From Siniperca chuatsi (Eukaryota; Chordata; Actinopteri; Centrarchiformes; Sinipercidae), in the NCBI RefSeq assembly GCF_020085105.1, contig NC_058046.1, positions 11,383,675-11,447,674 of the forward strand: a DNA stretch of 64,000 bases. The letters run 5' to 3'. The first letter of the stretch is position 1. Each line of letters begins with the position of its first letter. The notes below the pieces were generated by a model that did not search any database, was not told where the DNA came from, and was given only the letters and a program-made list of their open reading frames with translations. Made by a program: the position numbers and the translations under genes. Below are positions 37,269 to 64,000 of the stretch, piece by piece.

Positions 37269-39899
37269 ATGAGTACCTCACCAATTTAGCATTGCACTCC
37301 TGTAACATGTTCAGACTGGCAATGGACAGTTTTTTTAAAGTCTCAAAGTCACTACAACAGAACCAGAGATATTGTCTTTTTTATTCCATGATTTCTGCTT
37401 GCAACCTGGCACCTACATTACCCAAAATGCAACTCGACCACCAACAGTTCGGTTTGAGATTCGGGTGTGTTATGCTAGTAGCGGTTAATGTAGCCTCGAG
37501 CCGCTAGCCTTAAGCATAAATGAGGAGGGAGCTACAGAGTTCTGGTAACCTCACTTCTTTCTAAAATGGGTGGATTTCTGCTTTAAGAAAAGTTAATGAA
37601 ACTGAACAGAGGTTTTAACAAACTTACAAGCACAAGTATGTAATATTAAAAATGTGCACCTACATGTAATGTGCATTTAATTACGCTCCTTTTATTGAGT
37701 GCTTGAGTATGACAAAGCTTCTGTTAACAAAAAAAAAGGACTGAATAAAAAAAGAGTACATTTTAGGTAAATTCACAATATCACAGCATTTAGTATTTCA
37801 AGTATCTACATCTATCTAGCCCCTAAACTCTACTGTGTACTGGACTCAAAGGCAATGTTTCTGTCTTGATGCATTTTGAGACTCAGGATTGCTTTTGTTA
37901 AGTTTTTATTTCTACAGTACAGTACTTGCACTTTAAATTCATGATCTAAAATTTGAATTTCAGGTAGATCGATTACAGTAGGCCTATCAACGCTTAATTT
38001 AATCTGGATGAGTCAAAGAAGTCATACATCCTGTAACATCATGCCAAGATCCTCCTGTGTTTGCTGATAGGAGCTCAGTTTGGGGCTTGTGTTACAACCA
38101 ATACAACAGCAATAAGATAATGTTTGCTTTCTCAACAGAGGACAGGTAGTAGATTAGTGCAGCGCTTTGTGTGAGGCTCAGTTGTTCTGTTTGTATGTGA
38201 CTTTAGTACTGATCTTCAAAACACAGAATTTGGATCTCCAATAAACTAAAATAATAAAGTCACCTCATTTTGTGAACGTTCTTAACATCACAAGGTTAAC
38301 ATTGGAAGCATAGAAGATGAAAGGCTAACACATGTTGAAACACAAATCTGTTTCTTTGTCATCCCATTCTTTAATCTAACTACCAAGCTGGGCTTCATGT
38401 GTCTCTGCAGCTTCAGTCGTCAGTCATTTGTCACTTGTGACATGAAATCAAAGACCATATGAGCTCTTCAGATATGAACTATGTGTTTGATCAGGCAGAG
38501 CAAACTTGTTGTTTGTGCTGACTTGGCAGATACATTTGAAATTCTGATGCTCTCTGAAATGCTGCCAAAGCATATGATCTTTACGCCAGAACAATAAAGG
38601 CTATTTTATAGTTCCCTTGAACGGGAAGTTGATGAAAGTGCTTACTTTCTGTCAGTGAATTTGCATTCATGTTGGTTATCTGAAATCCTGCAAAGAAAAC
38701 AATTCTCCCTCCTCAGAGACACACTCATATTAATGCCCACACATTCTGTCAGTGAGCATCTCTTTACTAGAGACGGTATAAAACTCTTTACACCTCTGAT
38801 AAACCTTTGTCTTCTCACATCTACCATCTCTTGGTTTTAATGAACCTTTTTAGAGTACAATATACTTTTAATTTGGAAAGTGAAGTTGTTAAAGTTTTCA
38901 CTAACAGCGCAACTTCTTTGTAAAATGCAACATTTTTATTATTGTTCTTTTATGTCTACATGGGACTTCTCTCAGTGATTCTAGAGAGTCCTTCCAAAGT
39001 AAAAGTGGCATTCAAATATAGTGTTTATGGTGTGTCTGTCGAATTTCATGACCTTATAGGGATCATGTGGCACTCAATAGTTTTACATTTATTTGATATT
39101 TCTTATGTATTATCATGTATATTTCTTATAGTGGTTTTGTTGTGATCCGGACTGAGTTTGTAATTTGTATACACTATGGTAGCTGAAATGTAACGCAGGA
39201 GTACTGTAATTATTTAGTCACCGTATAGGGCAGACCTGCGTCAAGTTGGAAAGTAACAGGCTGAATAATGTCGGACCTCCGGCTGTCTGATATTCAAAAT
39301 AAAAGCTGCACTTTCGTCACAGAGGGAAAATATTCTGCATTTGTATGGAGCAAAACAACAATCATACTGAAATAGACAATGCATTGAATGCATTAAAAAC
39401 TATTCACACTGCAATATGCTACACAGTATTTTCAGATTAATTCAGAGTTGAGGTTTTCATTAAATAACTTTAATGGAAACACACTATAGAACAACTTTGA
39501 AAAACAACGAATGAAGTCCAACTTAAACTCAAGTAAAAGTAAGAAGTAAGTAAAACATAAACCAATTTTTGTGTAACAAAATAGAGAATATGTTTCTTCT
39601 CCATTTCCTCATTAAAAGCATCCTCCCTGCATTACCATTCCCCAGCCATTTCCCCTAAATGTCTAATGTTTAAAACGTTTTTACCTTTAGAGGCTGCACA
39701 ACTAAGTGGTATAGAATGGGAGCTGAAGATCACCTGGGCCTGCCTCGGTAATATTTAGCCAACTCTATTCACTTCAGTCCAGTAAAGTTATCCAGCCAGC
39801 TGCTGTAAAGCAACCATAGTTTGCCGGGTGTTGTTCATGTTGGCTTTTATTTCATAATTACAGACCGGAAGTTGTCCATGTTAGTGCCTCTGTCTTGAC
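37269..39899. other. Intergenic, upstream of fgfr1, no gene recognised
   Basis: AT-rich DNA without supported exons. It may contain distal fgfr1 control elements, but none can be identified from one sequence. Confidence 0.4.
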
Positions 39900-40580
39900 A
39901 GTGGTCCGGACGATGTGCACATTCTCAGATTTAAGGGGGGAGGTTTGGAGCAGCCCGGACTCTCGTTGTTTAACAGCATTGCTCCGCCAGGATCGGTCCT
40001 ACTTTCTAGGATTCATTTATGTACCACTTTTGTTAGAATATAACACTGAACGACATTTCGTTTTCGGATATTTTGTTAGAGTGAGTTGAACAACTTTAGG
40101 ATACAGTTTTCGGAGGTGAGGGGACTTGAGTTCATCGCGAGTTGAGACGTTTTGGGATAAAGGGACTACCAAAACTACCGCATAGGCTGCACTCGCCTAG
40201 TTTGTTCGGATCTGTTTAGGTTAGCTAGGTAAGATAAAAGAAGCCTGTCGCAGAGGAAGTCAGAACCCAACGCTCTGATTTAAAAAAAGCAAACTTAACG
40301 CTATAATACATGGAGTTTTTTCCGCTCCGTTGATTATTTGGGGTTTTAAGGAGTGGGGGACGCACATTCTTTTCTTCTGTCGCACAGGTTTGGCAAAAAT
40401 ATGCGCAAACTTGTTAGCCAAACGCTGATAGTTTGGAGTAAGTGAGCTTCGTTAACGGGCCACACATTTAAGTCTGGATATACAGTTTTTCGGGAAGTTT
40501 TTTTTTTTGCATCCAATCTCATCTCAGGAGTCTTCCTTATCTGACCAACACTGGCTGTTTCACAGCCCCCCGCCAGTAAG
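39900..40580 (+). other. fgfr1: Probable fgfr1 promoter and first non-coding exon (5' limit not determined)
   Basis: A strong donor follows 40580 (CCAGTAAG|GTGAGTGT). The preceding several hundred bases are richer in CpG than the region to the left. FGFR1 genes normally begin with a non-coding exon separated by a large intron from the signal-peptide exon, which fits the acceptor at 45698 or 45703. A 14-codon upstream ORF lies at 40401-40445. The transcription start cannot be placed; no clear TATA box was seen. Confidence 0.5.
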
Positions 40581-43500
40581 GTGAGTGTGTCTTCTTATTC
40601 CTTCACTCTTTGCTGAATGTTTACGTGCTAATGGGGTTAACCTAGCTATTGTTCCCCATTGTAAGCATTTGATTTTATTGATGAACCTCTTGTCCTGAAA
40701 TGAGCTAATTAAAGAATTGTGGCCAAAATTGACAAGCAGTTATTTAATTTCATTGCATTTAAACCACCTGTTTTTCTTAATAAAGAAATATTTTTGTGCT
40801 TAAATTAGTGCATAAACTGTCTGTTCACGTACGTATTTTGCTGTCTTGAGGGACCTTAGAGTATGTTTGCGTAGTAACACCTCCTTCTCCTCCATGCTTG
40901 AAAATGAAAGGGTAGCCTACAAACAGTATCGTTAAAGCACAAGGCCCAAATGTTGCCTGCAGTCCTGCTAAAAACTGCTTTGGTTTTCTGTCTTAAGTCT
41001 CAGCAGGCGCCTTTAATCAGATTAGATCGTTTACTTGCAGAAATAATGGCCAAGTCAAGGGTAAAGCCTAGAAAGCAAATGTTTTAAACTGCACATGATG
41101 GCGTTGTTCCTTTTTTAAACAGTGGAGATTGGCTTCATGGATCCATAGCACCTTTCTGAACTTCTTTATTGGCTTGTGAGATATGTTTGTAGTAGTGCAA
41201 TCAATTGTGTTGTATTTCTGCAAAAGTGATCCTGCTCCAGGTCACCTTATCCATCCTTAGTTATGTCTTTAACCCTGTAGCATTTATGTCACATGCTCAG
41301 ACAAAACTATCAGACATAACCAGTAAAGTTCAGTTCACAACATTTCTTTTTTTCTTCTTTCAAATCATGTTACAGATGACTTATTCAGAAATGCAGTAAA
41401 GTTACATCCTTAAATTCTCAGAAGACGGCCATCATTACTACGTCTGTCATGAAGTCTGGGTCTGGAGGGGCCAGTCTGATGTTATGTAAAGCTCTAAATG
41501 TTATGATATAAAGGGAGAGGGAGAAGATGGATGGTTTAGAAAAGCAGCATGTCCTCAGGGAGTTCACCAGGAGGAAAAAAACTTTTCTGTTGCACCATAT
41601 AATGGGAAGTGAAGAATAGTCCTGCCCTTTAATTTACTAGGCTGCTCCCCTGGCACAGAATTATTGTTAATTGAGCTGTATGATTGTATTTTACTATAAC
41701 TAGATCCACCAAGAAATGTGGTGTGGAATTCAAAGTCACCTTGCAAGCTTTTGTGTGAGTCTAAATTTTAGTAAGGAGATTGTAGTTACTCATCCTTCAG
41801 TTCAGAGGTTTAGGATTTAATTTGATTTGTGTGCAATTTGTGTTTTGGGATGTTTTAGGCTGTTTTGAATTCACTGTGCATGTTAGTAACATCCAGGGAT
41901 AGAGTTTTGTTTCTTAGTGTAACCTCCCTTGGGAAAAGATACACATTCATACTGAAAAGGACTGAAAACAGCACTTTGGATTTGTAGTGTCAGATGGCTT
42001 GACACTAATTGTCTTTACATTTGAGTGTAAACTCATGACACCTGATCTCCCTCCATGGCACACTGGTGGCGAACCACCGATTCAGATTGTGAGCTGCAAA
42101 GAAAAAAACAGAAGTGTCTATTTTTGTGAAAACAGTAGCCTTAGGGAAATGGTCTGATGCTCTTATGTCCGCTGAACTGCAGCCGTGTGCAGACTGGCCT
42201 GTTGGTGGCTGGGAGTGCACTGAGTTAACTGGGAAGGGGGCTACAGAATTTGGGAGCGAAGGAATTTTATGCATGAATGGCAGTGAACAGTAATTATGGT
42301 GCAGGCCAAGTTATGGGTTAGGCCTGTAACCTTTGTCTTTGTATAATGAGAGAAGCTAAATGTGTCTTGTGTGTTCTAATCTGTTTAGTTTAACCCCTTT
42401 TTATTTGCCAGATTTCCAGTGAACGGTTACCATCTCTTAAGAGCTTACAAAACCAAGTGGGATTTTACCAAACATGTGATTTTGTATGGCAGCAAAATGT
42501 CTTTATCCTTTCAAAATATATTCTTTTCTTTTTTTAATCACAGTCACTGTTTATTAGTTAAGGATCATTCTGGGTTTTTCTTGGACTTTTTTAAATTCCA
42601 TTTTGTTTCTTTCTTCTTTTTTTTCTTCAAAATTGCTTCCTGAAAAATGTGAGCAACAAAACTCATGCCTCACCAACAATTTTACCAACAAGTATTAGCA
42701 ATAATGAAAGATCTCAAAATGTAAAGGTTTTGAAAATGAGAAAAAAAACAACAACAGGGTTGTGCACTAAAAGAAGCATTGTAACACCAAATCTATGGAT
42801 AGGTGTTGGTCTTGGTATTTCAGTTTCAGTCTACTGCTGCTAAGGGGGTTAGACTTGTCGGACAGTTGGTTAGTCCCTACACAAGTTAAGTCTGAAGCGA
42901 ATATAGACCATTTCATCCACCAGAACCAGTAGATAAGCTTTAGTTGCTTAGAGGCCACAATAGAGGACTGTAGTTTTGGAGAGCTCACAGGTGTGAGATG
43001 TGTTTTTGTGTAATTTGTCTTAATTTTGTCCCTTGTGTCATTGCTGTAAATCAGAATGTGCCCTTAATGATTTGGCTGGTTTAAAGGGGGGAGGACTTGG
43101 TTTGAACGTGTTTTGTCCAATGTAGAGTCCAACTGGGACTTCATTTGTGCCAGTATTGCTCGAGTTTAAACAGTGTATGTGTAAGCAATACACATGAGAG
43201 AGATGTCTTGATTTATGAATATCAGTAACTTGTAAATTACCTCAAGTCCAAGTTTAAGTGCTGTCTTTACTTTAGTGTCCAAGTAATACAGAATTTTTGA
43301 GTAATGATATTTCTGATAACAGTATCACCTGCTGTATGCAGGTGTGCAAAATTTGTGCAACATTTATTTCCCTAGGAAGTATATTTAATATTGAAAAATA
43401 AACTATAAAAATGACAGTAGATACAAAGTAATAGTAAATTTGGATTAGTAAACATCAATGGAAATGAAATTACTGTACATAATAACTACAGCCCTACGGA

Positions 43501-43714
43501 TGGTGAATATTGATAGTGATATTTGTGAGTTTCAAAAATCAACAATAACAACAATCTTGATTCAGATCCCTGATTTTTTTTATTTTTTTTAAATAGAATT
43601 GTGAAAAGAGACATGCTGAATGGGACATTTTGCAGTTGAAAAAACCAAACTATATAATGGTTACACTGTTTCTAAATTACCTAAATCTTAGTTTGGCATT
43701 ACTGGATGGCAATG

Positions 43715-44180
43715 TTTTTAGATATGTATCGGCCGACATATATACCAAATCAGTATATCTGCAATAAGCAAATGGCCTGGTCGATTTATCAGTCTCGCTC
43801 TAATGGTAACTATAAGTAAAAGTACACTGAATAGAAATGAATCAGACAAAATAGAATCAGAATCCCAAATATTTTATTGATCCCCGAGGGGAAAGTCTTT
43901 TGTTACAGCTGCTCACTAACATGTCAATGCACACTTGAGAATAGAAGGAATAGGATTACTAAGCAAATCAAAATATAAAACACTATAATACAGGTAAGAT
44001 AAATTAAGTACAAAGTGGATATAAATATTAAATCTTATATCCATATATAGGGGTCAAATAGAAACAAAAATGCAGCCTATCATTTTTATGTACTGCAATT
44101 TCTTTTGATAATATTTATGGTAAGCCAATATCAGCCAACAGTATCAGCCTGCCAATGTATCGGTCAGCCTCTGTTAAGAA
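43715..44180. repeat. TATCGGCC-type palindromic repeat split by another repeat
   Basis: The left part (ATGTATCGGCCGACATATAT, near 43723) and the right part (about 44115-44175, AATGTATCGGTCAGCCTCTG) look like two ends of one fish palindromic repeat. The LINE-like tail at 43855-44040 sits between them, implying later insertion. Recognition is from motif memory. Confidence 0.45.
43855..44040 (+). mobile_element. LINE-like tail, copy 1
   Basis: It starts AATCAGAATCCCAAATATTT and contains ATTGATCCCCGAGGGGAAAG, then CAGCTGCTCACTAACATGTC and TACAAAGTGGATATAA. The same ordered motifs occur inverted at 53510-53678. It lies within fgfr1 intron 1. Confidence 0.65.
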
Positions 44181-45791
44181 CTACTCACAAGTTCAAGATG
44201 AGTGTGCCCTGTGTGTGGATAGTAAGACACACTGTATGTTTAAGTCTTGCTCCCATGGGAGCGGAGAATGACGAAGCTTTGTGTCATACTTTTTGAAGAA
44301 GCTACTTCCTCCTCTATCAATTAGTGACGGTTGTCGTAGTGACAAGGGCCAAGAGAACGTGGTCGGCTGCTCTCTGCGGTTCCTTCTGTCTGGCAGCAGA
44401 AGCACTTTCTTGGAGCCTTCCCAAACACTGACTCACCGCTTACAGAGCCGCGATGACCAAGCTTCTTTATCCCCCTCGGAGCCCCCTGACCCAGCTCAGC
44501 TGCTGGAACACTAGACCATTCTTGGAAAGTGAAATTGAATTGGTTTTGAGGAGAACACAATGACTGTTTCAGTGAAGAACACACACAAGCGATTACCTCT
44601 TAAAGGAAACCACAGCTGCATCTGAACATGACTTTGTGTGAAAACGTTGAGGTCTCTTTGACCCAGATGTGACGCTGTTGTTGTTGTTGTTGTTTTACAG
44701 AATGGACTTTTGATATTTTGGATTCAATTCTGACTCCATTGAGTCTTCATTAACTTGATTAGAGTAAACTCTATAAACCCGCATTTGTTTGACTCTTCTT
44801 GACAACTCAGGAGCAAATGGTTGGGTCAATTTGGGCTTGGGGACCAAAACCAACTGTTAGGTGATAGATCTCTCAGCGTGGAAATGATGGCTCGGCGGTC
44901 TCTCTCGACAAGGGTGTCACGTAACAGGCTGTAGTTTTTTTGGCCTTAAACAAATTCCTCAAGGGGGGCTATGGGGGTTAGGGGCAAGTGTTAATCTCTG
45001 TGTCCAGATGCTGCAGAGGTGATGATGTGAGCAGATGTTCATGCGAGGGTCACCCACTGCACTGTTCCCCATTTCTGGAGGGTACTGTACATCCTTCAAC
45101 CCAAACAGTGGCATAGCAGCAAAAACAAAAACTCGCATTGTCATTGTGTTCTGACACTTGTGAGTTCAGCCTTTGAAGTTTTGAAACCAAAACATTTAAT
45201 TTCTAAGAAGTGAGCAAGATGTATCCACTGTTTGTTTGCTTGAGCCATCCGAGCGTGCCTGGTGCTCTGCAGTTTCTTATCAGTGTTTTTGTACAAGTAG
45301 GCCTGAATGTTGAAGTACCTACCTTGAACCTTGTAGACATACAGAATCTTCTCTTATTCTTTTCTGACGAGTGGGGAATTTCCTTGTCAACAAACCATTT
45401 GTAACACCATTTGTAAAAATGAGCAGTATTACAGAGAGTTTATTCTTCTGGTTTGTTTCCCTTTTGAAGAGCCACAGAACAGCTGTTTGAAGATTTTAAT
45501 TGGCCCAGTTTCATTTTTTCATGTCAGAGTTTATTTTCCTCTAGCATAGTCCAAGCAAATGTTTCTTACAAACTTGTACCCTGAATTGATTTTGACCTAT
45601 TGTTTTTCTTACTCATAACATACCTTTTGAAAGCATAAGTCTTGCTCACGTGGTCATGCATTCATTAGTTTTGTATTATTTCTTTTGCTTGTTTTTAGTT
45701 TAGCACTGTGAATGACCCGCTGCTGATGCCCCAAAGGTCTGAATGGAGTTCCAGTCGCAGAAAAGCCAACAGTTGTAGCCCCCTCAGCAGG

Positions 45792-63959
<18,168 letters not shown>

Positions 63960-64000
63960 TGAGTATCACGTGTCATTGCTTTTCCAAAGAAAACATTTTT

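Larger units (their letters stand above)
40581..45698 (+). other. fgfr1: fgfr1 first intron
   Basis: About 5.1 kb between the inferred non-coding exon and the signal-peptide exon. It holds a nested repeat block at 43715-44180, including a LINE-like tail at 43855-44040. No other gene is seen within it. Confidence 0.45.

Overview
The window is nuclear DNA from a bony fish, most likely a percomorph teleost. Coding exons are short, with GT-AG introns, and are separated by AT-rich non-coding DNA. The dispersed repeats (a Tc1 relic, a foldback element with GGGAAATA-type ends, a repeat of the CAGTGG-AGAAGTATTCAG type, LINE tails ending near GATCCCCGAGGGGAAA) resemble ones common in perch-like fish. 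Protein matches are from memory of family sequences, not from a search.

Four protein-coding genes are supported. (1) 6363-7466 (+): an intronless coding sequence for a 367-residue neuropeptide Y family GPCR of the Y1/Y4/Y8 subfamily, probably Y8, with a spliced 5' UTR and two short uORFs. (2) 24406-27993 (-): complete kctd9 in 12 coding exons that add up to 389 codons, a BTB/T1 plus pentapeptide-repeat adaptor. (3) 28789-29752 (+): complete ankrd39 in four exons, 182 residues, head to head with kctd9. (4) About 40 kb to past the right edge (+): fgfr1, from a probable non-coding first exon ending at 40580 through the signal peptide, three Ig domains, both alternative third-Ig exons (IIIb and IIIc), the transmembrane exon and most of the kinase domain. 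It is cut by the window end at the exon ending 63958.

Layout: 1-500 palindromic repeat; 500-4000 unassigned; 4.0-8.45 kb NPY receptor transcript; 8.45-15.5 kb intergenic DNA with a CA microsatellite, a composite foldback element and a Tc1 relic; 15.5-19.3 kb an unusual array, almost purely purine on the + strand; 20.7-21.6 kb a decayed LINE reverse transcriptase; 22.9-29.75 kb the kctd9/ankrd39 pair; 29.75-39.9 kb intergenic DNA with repeats and one unexplained exon-like ORF; 40-64 kb fgfr1.

The genes do not form one pathway. The NPY receptor and FGFR1 are cell-surface receptors, KCTD9 is an intracellular cullin-type adaptor, and ANKRD39 is a small ankyrin protein. Their linkage is informative: KCTD9 and FGFR1 both lie on human 8p, the paralogon from which mammals are thought to have lost the Y8 receptor. 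No rRNA, tRNA or CRISPR array was seen. I did not find a wholly new system. The most notable signals are the purine array, a conserved non-canonical GA splice donor in fgfr1, a hairpin insertion flanked by 13-bp direct repeats, and the unassigned ORF at 33.0-33.2 kb.
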